A stretch of DNA of 64,000 nucleotides from Phialemonium atrogriseum (GCF_030411735.1 NW_026848153.1:496001-560000); one strand, 5' to 3'; counted from the first letter of the stretch, positions 22,688 through 36,700 are shown. Notes: generated from the letters alone by a model not told the origin. A program made the numbers and translations.

Positions 22688-23313
22688 AATGGCGAACGGG
22701 TTGAAACTCTCCTTGGCGGACTTGCAGAGCAAGTAAGAGACCCCAGCAGTTGAACTTGGTACGAGCTACGAGTCGGGTGAAAAGTGGAAGGAAGCGCATC
22801 TCCTATATATCATACTCGCCGATGGGGATAAGGGTGCATATAATAAAGTCTTTGCAAATGTACATGAGATAAAGTTTCCAGCAGCATAGGGTGGCGGCAG
22901 GCTCTTGTTAGGCTGGGGTTTCTGATATTGGCGTTGGCCTTGTCGTGGGGCCTTGTTCAAAAAGCAGGGCAACGTTTTCTCTGAGCCCACGCCTGGCGGC
23001 GGGGTTTAGTATATTTCGATTTAAGTTATTGAATTTCATAGAACAAAAGAGAAGAAAACATAAGTGTTAAACCTTTGACACCCAAATTGTCGTTGAAATG
23101 TAGCTATCAAAACCGAGGGTCTTGTTCATCAACCTCGTCTAACCCAACTCACTTTCCGTTTTATCCAAACGTCAGCTCAGCCACACCTACGTAACTTCGC
23201 CACCTCCGGCTCGGACCCAACCGTTTTCATACCGAACCCGGGCACACCTTCATTCTAAAACCGGCGATCTACCGTGAAGCCCACCGATATCGTCGTGACA
23301 AGCACAGAGAAAG
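22688..23313. other. Intergenic region, ABC transporter 3' side and IRC6 promoter
   Basis: These 626 bp hold no recognisable gene. They should contain the transporter terminator (AATAAAG at about 22841) and the IRC6 promoter. Confidence 0.45.
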
Positions 23314-24714
23314 ATGGAAATCTCAAATCCTCGTCGGATACTGGCAGTCTCGCTAGCCGATTCGAGCCACCATTTGAGCGACGTCATAAGAGGTATGTAT
23401 AGCAAATACCTCCTCCCCCATCTCGCATCGTAGCAACCGACGCCACCTCTCCTTCTTTCTCGCCGGCCGAAGCACCAGGCCCCGAGCCGGGATGAGTACT
23501 AATTTCTCTCCCACCCCAGACCTGACGGGGACAACCCCCTCCCCGGCCACCCCGGACGCCACCCTGGCCGGGACGACGCACCAGCTCGACCTGTCGACGG
23601 CGTACTACCGCGCCTCTGTGCCCGTTTGGCTCGACCTCGTCGGCCTCGGCGTCTGTGACGGCAAGGACGGAAAGGAGGAGGAGGGGGAGGAGGAGGAATG
23701 GGCGACGTCGTTCCTCTCCCCCGAGGCCCGCGAGGTCCTTTCTGCGCTGGGCGCCGTCGTCGTCGTCTTCCCCATCGCTTCTGCCCCTGCTTCTGCTGCT
23801 ACGGGGGCGCAGGGGCAGGAGCAGGAACGGCGGCAGCGTGGGCTCGTCCGCCAGGTCGGGAGGGTCGTGCGCGAGGGTCTTGGCGGGTGGGAGTGGGATG
23901 GTGTCGGGCTGGGGGTGGCGGTTGGGGAGGTAGGGGAAGGGGAGGAGGTGCTTGATCGGTGGGAGGATGCGTGTGCCGAGTGGGGGTTGGAGTTTGTGCA
24001 TGTCCCGGCTGCTGGGGGGGTTGGCGGCGAGGAGAGGAGGAATGAGTATGGCGGTGGGTTTCCCCTTTCTTCTTCTTCTTCTTGTTGTTGTTCTTGTTTC
24101 TGGTATCCCATTTTCTGGACCTTCCCTCTTTTTCCCTCGCTTTCTCAAATATATTCTCTACCGAGTTTCCAGTTCGAGGAGAACTTGCTAACTGAGCCAC
24201 AGAGAAAATGGGCATCTCCCGTGTGCTCGAGGCGCTCCAGGCCAACGACTGGTCCCAGGCCGAGTTTGACGAGGAGGAGGAAGCGAACGATGCCGGTGGT
24301 GGAGAGAGCTCCCATGTGCGTGCCCCGAAAGGGGGAACGGATCAGGGCAAGGGCGATGATGGGGCCGGTGACGACGACGACGACAACGATGAGTTCGACC
24401 CCGAGAGCCTCGACTTTGGCTTCGACAGGGAAGACTTTGCCGGCTTGAGGAAAGCAATCTGGAGCGCTCAGAGGAGGGATGATGATGATGATGATGACGA
24501 GTTTATGGACAGAACGGGCATGGCACCAAAGGGCACGGCGCAGGATGACAGGGGCGAGGACGGAGATGAGGCTCTGGGGGAAGACGACGTCCAGAAGCTC
24601 GAGGGCATGATGCAAAAGTTGCTTGCGGTCAGGGATATGAGCGCGGGCTTGCCAGAAGGACAGCGGAAGAGGATGGCAAAGCAAGCTGTTACGGAGGTCA
24701 TGAAGGACCTCTAA
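23314..24714 (+). CDS. IRC6: Irc6/p34 (AAGAB)-like adaptin-binding protein
   Basis: Exons 23314-23392, 23520-24053 and 24203-24714 encode 374 residues. Intron 1 (127 bp, GTATGT, branch TACTAAT, acceptor CCCCAG) gives DVIRDLTGTTPS. Intron 2 (149 bp, donor GTGGGT, branch CTAAC, acceptor CCACAG) gives NEYGEKMGISRVLEALQAND. The N-terminal half begins PRRILAVSLADSSHHLSDVI, like the divergent small-GTPase-like fold of p34/Irc6. The conserved C-terminal block reads DPESLDFGFDREDFAGLRKAIW, and the tail LEGMMQKLLAVRDMSAGLPEGQRKRMA matches the family. Proteins of this group bind AP-1/AP-2 adaptors and assist clathrin adaptor assembly in the cytosol. Acidic D/E runs come from GAT/GAC repeats (24478-24501). 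Orthology to yeast IRC6 is moderately sure. Confidence 0.82.
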
Positions 24715-27700
24715 AGAGACCCTGCAATAAGGTTGCCAGTTCGGCCCAGGGATAATACATCTAGAAGAACATGACATGGCCGCCGTTCTTCAGGGAATGT
24801 CAGGCACGTTTTCCGTCCCAATTTCCCCCAGTCTCGACGGCGTCATAAGCAAGGCCAAAGAGTCAATATCCACATATTGGTACGTGAGTGGCGGTACTGC
24901 CACTAGCACCCATCGTAACAAACTTGAGGTCTTCAAGTATGCGACGGACATTACCCTGCACGGCTAGGACCAAGGAGCATCGCACAGCTGAGGGTCTGCG
25001 ATTGCTGAGATCCCGACATTTAGCACCCCCAATCTCAACTCTCGGCTATGTTGCTGGCTCTAAGGCTGCCAAGCTGGGCCTCTCTCTCATCCTGGTGGGA
25101 ACACTGTGCCTGTACCCGGACCGGCTGGCCCAAGCCTGTCATGCAGAGGCTAGCCGCCAAGGGGATTTTTTCACATCAGTCACATGGCTGCATATATGAG
25201 TGGCAGTTGGTCGATATGCTATTTAAGCGTAAACATTCCAAGGACCTAGCACGTATGCTCCGCTCCAGAAGGGGGACCGCGCCGTGGTATTGTACATACA
25301 TCACGAAGGGGCCGGGGAGCTATGAGGTAGTAGCCGCGTATCTGACAGGTTGCTGGTGGGCTTGGCTGCAACAGTAATCTAGATGCGGCGAGAACAGGGG
25401 TACGTGAGTAGCCTGTAGGTCTTTAAGAATATGAGAAGACGGTCGTTAAACTTGTGTGTTCAACCCCGGGAAAGGCGATGAGCCCAAACTCTCGAGGATC
25501 GTCTATATGAGGCTTTAAGTTGTCTTGGAGAACCAGGAAAACGAACGCTTATTCGTAATATCTTCAGTCCTGGAATTCCGGGAGAAAGGGGACGGAGAAA
25601 AGGCAGGGTATACCCTTTTTGGCAAGTGAGGTCAGGGGACTCAGGGGTTGCACTTGCCAGATCGGCTGATAAGGACAGCCTTGCGGGTCTATTAGCAAAG
25701 ATCCGACCAGTGACGACATTCGATGAAGGCTAGCGCCGATCGTGGCTGACAGGAACATCAGCGTCGTTGGTGAAATGTACACGCTTGCCTTCATTTGGGA
25801 TCTTCCGCTCTGCACAGGGATCTCAGAATCTGTATACGTGAGCGTCCAGGGCATCGTTCATGCGCCCACCCATTCTTGAATCGAGCAATGCCCAGATGGA
25901 ACCGTGGAAAGGTCGCATAAATTTCAACGTGGCTTAGAAGGGGTGAGCTGCTTCGGAGTATTATCGCCAGATCTCTGGCCAAGAATCATAAGAGGTGCGC
26001 TTATGGACATGGGCATCAATTACCCTGCCATGTTTCAGACTTACGAAAGTGGCTTGCTTTTCCGCGCTAGAAGCGTTCGACGTTGAAAAACAGTTGCTTC
26101 GAGCCAAGGAGGAAAGCCTGGGGAAGGAGCCCTAAAGCCACAGCTATACGACCGGGGGAAAGGTATTGGTAAATCTGGGAGAGCTGGCGCAGAGGCGTGG
26201 CGTGCCGGGTGCTCACGAAGAAGCATGTTGGCCTCGTGCCTCTCCTGGGCCCTGCATTCGTGCCACAATGCAGACCATGCAGTTAACCAATTTTACGCGT
26301 TTCTGTGCCAGACGAGGAAACAGCCAAGTGTTGGCTTGAGTCGTCGCCGATCTTTCATGCAAGTCCAGACAGTGGAGTGAATACCTAGTCATACCGCCGA
26401 GCAGAGATCCCGGAGTCTGGTCTCTTAGGTCCGAGTTGAGAGAGAGGTTGGACTTGAGCCGACGACTTAGGCCTAGGTATTCTTCCTCCTTACAGTAAGT
26501 ACGTTGTATTCCGAGCAGCGCGCATAATGGCCCATCCCTGAAAACCCTCTGCCTGAACTGGGAAATCGATGGAATTTGCATCGGGAGCAAACAAGCGGCT
26601 CAGCCCTTGGTGGGACGAATGGGTCATCTAGGTACTCGTAGGTCATACATAGTTCTGTACGTATGGGGCCTGGAAGTTAAAATGGCAACAACTCGGTGCC
26701 TCGCAGGTTCGACACCTGGAACCCTGGGTTCCATGGATGATATTCCCCGTGACTCCCGGTGCCAATCGTCGGCCCCTTTATGCAGGTACAAGGTGGGATG
26801 CGCCAGGATTTGCCCGAAGGTGGGGTACAACTCGAAAAAGTTCAGACGAAAAGGACTGGGAGCGGGTGGGTGTTGTGTGGCCCCAAACCATTTTGAAGCG
26901 CTTTTGATGTGGGGTTGGGGGCTTGGAAGTTGGATCAGGGTCTATTACAGTATCCTCCTTCCATATTACACTGTCTTAGCAGCTTGCCCGCCGTTCGAAC
27001 GCTTGAATTTTTCCATGCCAGACACACAGGGGGTATCTCTCGAAGTGGGGCTAGTCCAACGTGAAGTTCAGGGGTAAGTCAGGCACAAGAGGCAACTGGC
27101 GCACGTGTGAAGTCCCACAGTGCGCCAACTTTACCGCAGCATCTGGGGCGAGGAATGATATGCTTTGCCTTTCTTTCTGTTTCTATTTCTGCAATAGAAG
27201 CGGCTGGTATGTTGGTATCAATATATGGACTTGATCCTGCAAACTCCCGCGGTTCATGGATTCGGCTGGCCTGGTCTGGGCCTCACGCACGCAGGGCAGG
27301 CAGCAGCAAGTCAAGGCGGGCAGAGTAACCCGCGCACCTCATTGGAGCAAACGACTTGCTACCAGAAAATCGCGAGTAACAAGTCCAAGTTACAATCCAA
27401 CGCGTCTCTCCTGTCCAAACGTGCCAACCACGGATTAGATCAGCGCGATTTGAAGTTTGTACCTGGATATGCATGGGGTCTTTATGCTACTGCTGTGTAA
27501 CTTTACACAGCAGACCGATAGAATGGCCTTGTGGGCTCGCAGCGAGGCTCAACAACAAGGCAACCAGCAGGTAATTATTGCCTTCTCCAAGGTACAGAAG
27601 GGGCATACAAAGCGTGCATGACTGCGAATAACGTCACAGAATGCATCTGTTGGATAAGAATGGACTGGCTAGACGGCGCAGCTGGCGCGAGTGACTCTTC

Positions 27701-29871
27701 CTGGCGGCGAACGTGGGAATCCCCTTCCCCCCCTCGCTGTGGATTGGTGGATAGAACCCCCTTGATTGGTTGCACGTTGCGCCCCAGCAGTATTCTGTAA
27801 AGCTGGTGTGAACACCAACAGCGGAAAATAGGAGAAGACTGGAGACGGAATACGGGGTGTACCTCCGCAACCCACTCGCAAATCTAGGTAGGCAGTGCGT
27901 TCGATGCACCTAGCCTGGTGCATGCTTATTACCTTCCTACACTACAGACACGTTGTATCCATTTGTGTTTTCCTGGTCAATGCTGCGTAAAAGCGGACTT
28001 TTCCGGCTTACCTCGATCGGCACGATGAATGGAGCAGGCAGTGCCTGCCGACGACCGTGAACCTTGGAATACCTACCTAGCGCACAATGCACACCCGATT
28101 AGGTCATTGCAGGGCCGAGCGACGATGCCGCCGCTAGAGCCAGAACCAGTCAAGGGCGGAGGCTCACAGGCGCTCGTGTCGCAAAACCTGGCCGAGATGG
28201 CCGCTGATCGTGGCGCGAAAGATCCTCCGCGACAAAATGGCTCTCTTTGACCTCTGATAAGGCACCCTAGGTCCAGTAGACCATACTATGTAAGTCAGCT
28301 TGACAGATAGTTTGCCTAGGACATTGGATTCTTCGTAGCTTCTGAAGCAATGACACCTGTCCCAGTGCCTGCAAGTTACCTGCGATCTGTTCGTTGTCCA
28401 AGTCCGTTCTCTGACTTGTAGGTAAGCTCACGCGGAAAGGATTCCCCTCGACAGATGGATCTCTGCCAATCAGAACCAATGACCGGCGGAGCCAGTCTTC
28501 CAAGTTCCTGGTCCGCTTCTTTAGCCGACTCGATTCGGGGCGAGTCAACTGAGTCGGTGGGATGACCCGAAGGTACTTCGGAATAACCTGGGGGAACAAT
28601 TGCTTCCCTTGACTGGCTTCCTGAGGTCGGTCAGAACTCCGCCAGCGCACCTCCCAGGCGTTTCATGGTTGGGGCTCCTCGGGCCAGTCAGGTACCACCC
28701 TTGTACCGGCGGACCTTACAGTGTGAGAAGCTCAGTGGCTCCACAGGTTCAGAGGCTGTATCACCCTTGAACCAGAGAAACATAGCGCCCAACGCCCACT
28801 CTCGCCCACCAATTGGCAGCAAATGCTTGCACGGCAGGTGGGTTGCTTGCAGCCCACCTAAACCAGTCAGGCTGACGGAGCTGCAACTTTTGCTGCAAGG
28901 TACCCGTCGCGCGGCCTGACGGCTGTTCCTGAGCGGGCAATGCCCAACTCTAAAAAAAGGAGGGAAAGCGGGAGACGAGGTTTGAAAAATAAAAAACCCC
29001 CCCGAAAGAAGGGACGAAGAAGAGTAACGGAAAGAGGAAAGAAGAGACAAGATGGAAAATAGAAAAATCAATCAAAAGACAGAGAAGAAGCAAGAGCAAA
29101 ACACAAAAAGCGATTTCCCCCGACTTCCCGCCGCAGAACCCATCGATGGGTGACCCGGTCTTGGGCGTATCATGCCGGGCTTTGCCCCCCCAAGTGTGAC
29201 GGCCGCCCTTTTTTCTTGGGCCCACACTCCGTGTCCCTTTCTCTCTTGGCTTTTCCCGTCCATGCTCGGCGTAGCCAGCCAAGGTAGGTACAGATATACA
29301 TACACCACCTACTCCTGGCCCCCATCCTCTTCTCTTCTCCCCATCCTTCTTTTGCCCATCCGTGACCGCTCATCGTCGCTTCCGCCGACAATCCCTCCTT
29401 TTCTCCCCCCCGCTTCTTGCCACTCTTTTTGTTCTAACCACAGTCACTCACTTGGATTAACCATTCTCTCCGTTCCGGATCCCGTCACTCTTTTTCGGGT
29501 CCCTTTACATTCTTTCAACCTTGCACCACCGTCTTTTGGGAACTCTCGGAGTATCCCGTCACGGAGTATCTAGAGAACATCCTCCTCCAGCTTTTGGATC
29601 AGGACCACACTCATTAGGAACCATTTTCTCCTATTTTCCCCGTCACTCATTCAACCTATACAGGCCCCCTACGCACGCGACTGCCTTCCTGTCCAAACGC
29701 TAGCTGATCTCGATCATAACGCCCTCGATACTTTATCTCGCGCCCCCGTTCGGTTGATAAAGAGCTGGCACCTGGCTCATCTGGAAGTGTCTAGTCATCA
29801 ATCGAGTTGGACTTGTGCGTTGCCTTCGGACGATTGAGATACATTTTACGATTGCCTCGGTAGGCTGGAAC
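24715..29871. other. 5.2-kb stretch without recognisable gene upstream of the homeobox gene
   Basis: I read all frames and found no known family and no codon-like long frame. Base composition is mixed and not AT-skewed, so it is not obviously a RIP-degraded transposon. A purine-rich tract at 28955-29110 is followed by a pyrimidine-rich tract over 29200-29560. CCTACC/TAGGTA motifs occur near 28070 and 29285. This may be an extended promoter, a long leader or non-coding transcripts for the developmental regulator downstream. Confidence 0.5.
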
Positions 29872-31878
29872 ATGGCGACAGAGGTGAAGGTGGAAGCCGG
29901 GGCCAACGGCTCAACCCCGTCGGCCATGACGCCAGCCCCAAGCGGCAACAATGCGACCGTCCCGACGCCAGTATCGGCTGGAACTGGCAATGGGACTCAA
30001 ACACCGTCTCCATCCAATACAAACACGCCTTCGAACAACAGCCAGTCTGCTGGGTCAAGACGGCCGCCGCGGAAGAGCACCCTTACTCAGCAGCAGAAGA
30101 ACCAGAAGAGGCAGAGGGCAACACAGGATCAACTGGCCACCTTGGAGCTGGAGTTCAACAAGAATCCCACCCCCACAGCTGCTGTCAGAGACAAGATTGC
30201 CGACGAGATCAACATGACCGAAAGGTCTGTTCAGATCTGGTTCCAGAATCGGTAAGTCGGTGTCAGATATTTCCCCGGTCCAGCCCGTAGGCTCGATTGA
30301 GAGTGGGAGGCTGACAATTGTAATAGACGCGCCAAGATCAAGCTCCTGGCTAAGAAGAGCCTGGAAACCGGTGAGGATCTGGATTCCATTCCGGATTCTA
30401 TGCGCACGTACCTTGCCATGCAGGCAATGGAGTCGGGCAAGGGCCTAGGCGGAAGCTTCTTTGCCCGGACTGGCCTGCTCCCGTATGGCCACGGGAACAT
30501 GCTTCTCGGTGGTGACCAGGGCGGACAGGGCAAAGTCTGTAAGTGTGACCGTCTCAGGCAATCCTCATGAGGTTCGGCGTCTAATCCCAGAGCAGTGATC
30601 CATCATCTTACCTGTCGATCCCTGAACATCGGGAGCTGGACACGAGTGGGGCAGAACACGATGGACCTCATCGTCTTCTACTCCCCGGATAAGTGCACCA
30701 TGACCTACTACATCAACAACGAGCAGGCTGGTTACAAGATCGAGTACCCCTTCGCGTATATAAAGAACATATTCCTCGAGAACAGCGAGGGCGACCCGAA
30801 CAAACTTGGTGGTATCGTTATCGAGCTGAATCGGCCGCCGAACTTTTTCATGGACTCGTCTCCCACCACAAACGGCTTCTTCCAGTGCAGAGATTTCACC
30901 GAGGATCAACAAGCGTCGCACTGTCTTGTCCACCACCTGGGCGGTAACCCGAAGGTCCTAAGCGGCCAGCTTGCCAAGCTGATCTCACTTGAGTCGTTCA
31001 TTCATCGCCATACCTCCAACCCCTTCGTTGACCAGCTTCATCCAATGTCAGTCTCTGCGCCTGTCTCGCCGACAGGTCGGCCTTCTTCGCAGCCCAATCT
31101 TGCCCAACCGCATGTCGGCATGTTCCAAGAGCAATGGGGCATCGGTATCAACCCGGCCATGCGTGGTCTTGGTCACAAGAGGCAGCGAAGCCGTTCGGTC
31201 CCAATGGCAGTCGACTTCTCGATGCTCCAGGCGCCCATGCCCTCGTTCTGCATCCAACACCCTGGCGAGAACCAACCCCACCCGCACAACCCCGATATCT
31301 ACGCGCCCATCCCTCAACAACCAAGTGCCCTGGGTCCAGTTGGCCACAACTTGCGTATTGATACTCAGGCTGGCTTCGGCTTGGATATGCACCAGTACCC
31401 AATGTCGGCAACCACAGCGCCATCGCCATCTGACTACTCCAGCCCCAACTTCTTTGCGTCTCAGGGTCCGGAGAACACGCCGCTGCCGACCTCGAACTAC
31501 AACACTCCGTACAGCAGTACTTTCCTCTCCCCGATGGTCAATCCTGCGTCGTTGGGCGTCCCCCCCTCAGTCTCACCTCTGTCCTTCACGAACCACGGAG
31601 ATCCTGCCATTGTCGACCAGTCACCGCCCCTCTCGATGATGGGCCGTAGCGCGTCTGCCGATGCCTACAGGGCCCACGACTCTTCGGCCATCTCTGACGA
31701 CGGCAGCGGCTTGAACGAGATGTATTCAAAACATACACTCAATCTACCCATGCACCCGCATTCGCCTGCCTATGTTGATGGCAGCCAGGCCGAAATGGAC
31801 ATGAATCAGCTCGTCCATTTTGACACAGTCGACCCCGCAAGTCTGTCACCGGAGAGCGTTCAACACCAAGGTCCCTGA
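29872..31878 (+). CDS. Homeobox (homeodomain) transcription factor
   Basis: Exons 29872-30251, 30327-30538 and 30596-31878 encode 624 residues. Introns are 75 bp (GTAAGT, TAATAG) and 57 bp (GTAAGT, AGCAG). After a Ser/Thr/Pro-rich leader comes a homeodomain (about residues 76-135): KRQRATQDQLATLELEF in helix 1 and SVQIWFQNRRAKIKLLAKK in helix 3. The first intron splits the Arg codon after WFQN. Downstream, SWTRVGQNTMDLIVFYSPDK and QAGYKIEYPFAYIKNIFL form a conserved second domain seen in a subgroup of ascomycete homeobox proteins. The C-terminal 250 residues are low-complexity, rich in Pro, Ser, Gln and His, as in activation domains. The ATG at 29872 has A at -3; the frame opens earlier only with GTG. 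Fungal members of this subgroup act in conidiation or fruiting-body development; the specific role is not readable. Confidence 0.92.
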
Positions 31879-33724
31879 GAAGTGGTGAGCGGCGGCGGCC
31901 GGTGCGATTTTCGACACTTGGCCGTAGCATCCCACATCCGCAGCCCCTTGTGTTGCGCAGGGTGACGACGGCCCCGGACTGGTTCATGATTCATTTTATA
32001 CCCACAAGGCGTGTCTCTCATGTATACGAAGAGTGCCGATTTTGACTCATTTGCGACCGGCGTTGGGGATTTTCGATGTATATACCTCGAGGCTTTGTCA
32101 CTCACACATCCCTATCTCGGCACCCGGGGGTTCTCGCATATTTTGAGCCAGAGGCTGAAGGCGAATACTTGTCCATTCAGTTTTTGCCTTCTGTCTCAAC
32201 CCTCGAACCTGCATGGCGATGCAATCCTTCGGACCTCGATTATGCGTGTCTGGCACAGCGATCGGACAATTGCAATTGTTTCCAGAAAGCGTATTTCTTA
32301 TTGTTTCTGCATTCCGTTTTGACGACAAACCTGGGCCTGTTTTGCGACTTATTCTGGGGTCATAATATTGCGCCCGCCCCGGAAGCCATTTAATATCTAG
32401 TTCTTGAGTATTTTTTCGAGGCTGAAGCGCCTCGGTGCCGATTTGGATGGTCTGTCAGTCATGAAAGTAACAGAGATGTTGCTGGTTGCGGGGGGAGGAA
32501 GAAGGAGGTCAGCCCAGGCGGCTGTAAGGGGGGGGGATACGTCTTTTTTGTTGTTTTTTTGGGATTTATATATCTATCTCCCCCTCTCCCCCCTTTTCTC
32601 TTTTTGGATCGATATAGCTGAGTGTTATTCTTGTCTTTGATGAAGGTACTTGGGATTGGGGTGAGGGCTACACTGGGCGTCCGTTTCACGTTTTTGGTTG
32701 GAGAAACGTAAACCAGAGCAGAGTCATCAGAACATTTTGGTGGCAGTTCCCGGAAAGGACGACATATATGTCATATATTATTGGGGTCTGAGAGGTTGAG
32801 TCCCTTCGAGGAAACCCTCGCCTACCTAGGTACAGTAACAGGAAGACAAAGCTTGCGTTCCCTAGGAACCCGATTCTTCTTGTAGCTGTGTGGACTTTTG
32901 ACTGTCTGGTTACCTTGTTTCCCAAGAGGTACCGGTCGTTGTGCTGATTGTATATTTGGTGATTATTTGGATCTTCATCAGTCAAACGGGAAGAGAAACT
33001 ATTTGTATCCAGTAGGTTCTGGCCCGAAGTCTGCGTATGTGGCCAACAGTCTGGGGAGGACATCAAATGCTGGATGAGGCTAGAGTGCGTGTGGGCAACA
33101 AGTTTCAGCTAAACCTTCCTTATTCATGGTGCGACACCCTAGGACTAGACCTGCCGAAAGCTTCGTATACCTGCTAGACTGTCGAAGGAAACTAACAGAA
33201 AAAGAGACAAACTGGTCATGGGCAGACAGGGTCACGTGCAGAATTATCTGGCGCTAGGCTTAAACCAGAGTAGGACCGACTCAGTGTAAGATAGGTGGCC
33301 ACGGCTGAAAGTCGACCTGGAAGAGTGGAGACCATCCAAGTTCCTGGGTGGATAAGCCTGTCTGAGAGCCTGCAAAACAGGTACCAAAGGGGCATATCCA
33401 GAGAGGCGTCATACAATGTGGTATCTCTCTCTCTCCCTCTCTCACCATTGCCGTTGCCATTTTCCCTGTCGCCTACCTATCCTCGCAACCGACGGCTGTC
33501 CGAAGTGTTACGGACTGGGGAATATCAATTTCTCATTGAGGTGGGCCAGCGTCGGCCAGACGCGTCCTCGATATTCCGCATTGTCGAACTGAGTATGGTT
33601 AGAACTCGGCACCAATGCCTGCGTCTCGGTGAAAGTCCGACCCGACCCGACGACGATCCTGCCCCGTGCTCCACAAGCTTCCAGCTCTGAAACTCAATCA
33701 AGGACAGAAACTCGTTGACTTGTC
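31879..33724. other. Intergenic region between the homeobox gene and DNF3
   Basis: These 1.85 kb contain T-rich and C/T-rich simple tracts (32540-32605), GCCTACCTAGGTAC at 32820-32833 and a CT repeat at 33423-33440. No gene is recognised. The first part is probably a 3' UTR and the last 600 bp the DNF3 promoter and leader. Confidence 0.5.
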
Positions 33725-36700
33725 ATGGCTGGTAACAGTCGCCCCGATGCCGCAGAGACCCTGCGAGAGCAGCTCGAACATCTCGAGCTACAGCAAGAAG
33801 ACGCACAACCTCCGCGCCCTTCAATACAACGGACTACTTCCTCTGCGCGACCGCAAGACCGGTCGACAGCGGGCTCAGCATGGCTCACGCCTAACGACGC
33901 CCACGGAGCAAGCGGCCGGATCCGCTTCTCCGAAGAGCTCCCTCGCACAAGGACAGAGAATTGGTCGACAAGCAGGCCTTATGCAACGCGTGCGTCCCTT
34001 CATCTAGATTCCCAGCTGTACACGATCCAATCAAATGTGGACGACAGGAAGGCGAGGGGACGGAGCGGCCAAACACAGGAGAAAGATGGGGCTGCGCATG
34101 CAGAGGCATCTTCATCGAGGAGTCCGGGGCCGACCGGCCCAAAAGACATCAGATACAGCGCGGCCGACAGCTATAACCAGTCACCGATATCACCAGAGCA
34201 TCCACGCCACCATCACCTCGAGAGCTTCGACAGAAACTTTAAGGATGCACTCTTTAATGCGGCCGAGACCAACGTTACACTGGCCAATTACCGGGACTGG
34301 CTCGCCCGACAGCGGGAGCGACAACGACGGTGGACGGGCGGTCCTACCTGGAGAATAAAGGCCCGGGTTGCACCCCTCTACCAGCGTTACATTGTCGAGG
34401 GCTTGCTGATGCAGAAGCCGTTGCCGCCAAGCAAAGATGGGAGGCATGTTCTCGTCAAACCCGGACTTTCACGCCGAACCCCCCAAACGGACGAGCGGAC
34501 GGGGAAGCCTTATGTGACGAATTTCATACGATCGAGCAGATATACCCTCTGGAACTTTTTGCCCAAGCAACTATTCTTCCAGTTTAGTAAGCTGGCGAAC
34601 TTCTATTTTCTGTGCATCGGTATCATGCAGATGATCCCGGGCCTGAGCACAACTGGGACATATACCACCATCGCGCCGCTGATGGCGTTCGTGGCAATCA
34701 GCATGGGGAAGGAGGGCTATGATGATTACAGGAGGTACAAGCTCGACAAGGTGGAAAATAGGAAGGATGCATGGGTTCTTGACCCCGATGGACAGGCCAA
34801 ACCCGCTCCCGGAACAGGAACGAGAGGGCTGAAGGAGGTGTTCAGGATAAAATCAGACACACCCGATACAGATGCGGATGCAGATGCGGAAATGACGGAG
34901 CTGCAGGGTATCAGCGGCCCCGGCGACGAGGCCCGATCGTGGTCTAAGGTACAGTGGCGGGACATCAGGGTCGGCGACATCATCCGCCTACGAAGGGACG
35001 AGGATGTGCCGGCCGATATTGTGCTGCTCCATGCCACTGGCCCTAACGGGGTGGCCTACATCGAGACGATGGCACTGGACGGGGAGACCAACCTGAAGAG
35101 CAAGCAGGCCTGTCCGCTCTTGGCCGACTCCTGCAAGACGCTGTCCGGCTTGTCCTCCTGCGGCGCCACAGTTGTGTCGGAGGATCCGAATCTCGATCTT
35201 TACAACTTTGAAGGGAGGGCGACAGTCAACGGACAGACGATGCCGTTGACGATGAACCAAGTTGTCTACAGAGGCTCCACCCTGAGGAATACCAACCATG
35301 CGATTGGGCTCGTCATCAACTCTGGGGAGGAGTGCAAGATCCGCATGAACGCACACAAGAACGCCCACGCCAAGGCGCCTGTGATACAGTCCATCATCAA
35401 CCGCATTGTCCTCCTGCTTGTCTTCTTCGTTATCATGCTTAGCTTCGGTTGTACGATCGGCAACGAGCTCTGGAAGAGTGACTACAAACCTCGGGCTTGG
35501 TATCTTGATGGTGCCGGAGTGCCTTTCAAGGAAATCATCATCGCCTTCATCATCGCGTTTAATACCCTCATCCCGCTGTCATTGTACGTCAGCCTCGAAA
35601 TCATCAAGCTGGGCCAGTTCTTTCTCCTCCACGATGTCGAGATGTACGACCCGGTTACGGATACTCCAATGGCTGCCAACACAACCACCATTCTGGAGAA
35701 TCTGGGGCAGGTCAGCTATGTCTTCTCTGATAAGACAGGAACGCTTACAGAGAACGTCATGCGCTTTCGGAAAATGAGCGTCGCTGGCACTGCCTGGTTG
35801 CATGATATGGATCTGCAAAGAGAAGCAGAGGAGAAGGCACGCAAACAGGAGGCCGAGGAGAGCGAGACGACCAAGGGCAAGCAGAAACAAGAAGGCGAGA
35901 CTCATACCATACAGAGCCCAGTCCGGGCAACTGGCGGCGATCGCTACCCCAGATACAACGCTGAGGACCAAGACAAAGGTAACCAGCCGCGAACAAGTTC
36001 GGCCTCCCAGTGGAGGTCGACTGCGAGGCCGACCCACGCCCAGCCCATTCTGAAGACTGAGGATTTCATTCAATACCTCCGTCTCAAGCCCCATACCACC
36101 TTCTCCCGAAAGGCTCGTCACTTCATTCTCTGTATTGCGCTGTGCCATACGTGTCTCCCCGAGACAGACGGAGACGGAGATGTTGCATTCCAGGCCGCAT
36201 CGCCCGACGAGTTGGCACTTGTCGAGGCTGCCAGAGATCTCGGATATCTCCTCATTGATAGGCCGCCGCAGTCCATGAAGCTGCAATTCCGCGATTTTGA
36301 CGACTCGACCACCACCAAGACCTACGAGGTACTCGACGTCATCGAGTTCAGCAGCAAACGCAAACGGATGTCCATCATCATCCGCATGCCTGATGGCAGG
36401 ATATGCATGTTTACCAAGGGTGCGGACAGCGCCATCCTCCCTCGGCTCAAACTGAGCGGCCTTGCAGCCCAGAAGGCCTCTGCCGTCGAGCATCGGGCAA
36501 GCAAACGCAAGAGTGTGGAGCAAGGGAAGGCGCTCCAGCGGCGGAGCACGCAGAGGAATACGCGTGACAGCATCCACCTCGCTCGCGCAGCGTCGGGGTT
36601 GAGTCACAGAAGGAGCGGACTCCGCCCGAGGAGTGCCAAGCGATCGACCAGCATGAACAGGAGGTCATTGGTCACGGACGAGGTAGATTCCTGGCTCACG

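Noticed and set aside
24776..25854. Short frames on both strands downstream of IRC6
   Set aside because: None shows a domain or plausible exon chain; the region is treated as non-coding.
26700..26722. tRNA B-box-like GGTTCGACACC
   Set aside because: No matching A-box, acceptor stem or cloverleaf could be drawn around it. Similar lone B-box matches at 25458 and 63330 fail in the same way.
24715..29871. RIP-degraded transposon in the large gap
   Set aside because: No AT-skew, no inverted terminal repeats and no transposase or reverse transcriptase fragments were seen.
35579..36607. 342-codon minus-strand frame inside DNF3
   Set aside because: It lies wholly opposite the conserved P-domain coding region and shows no family motif.
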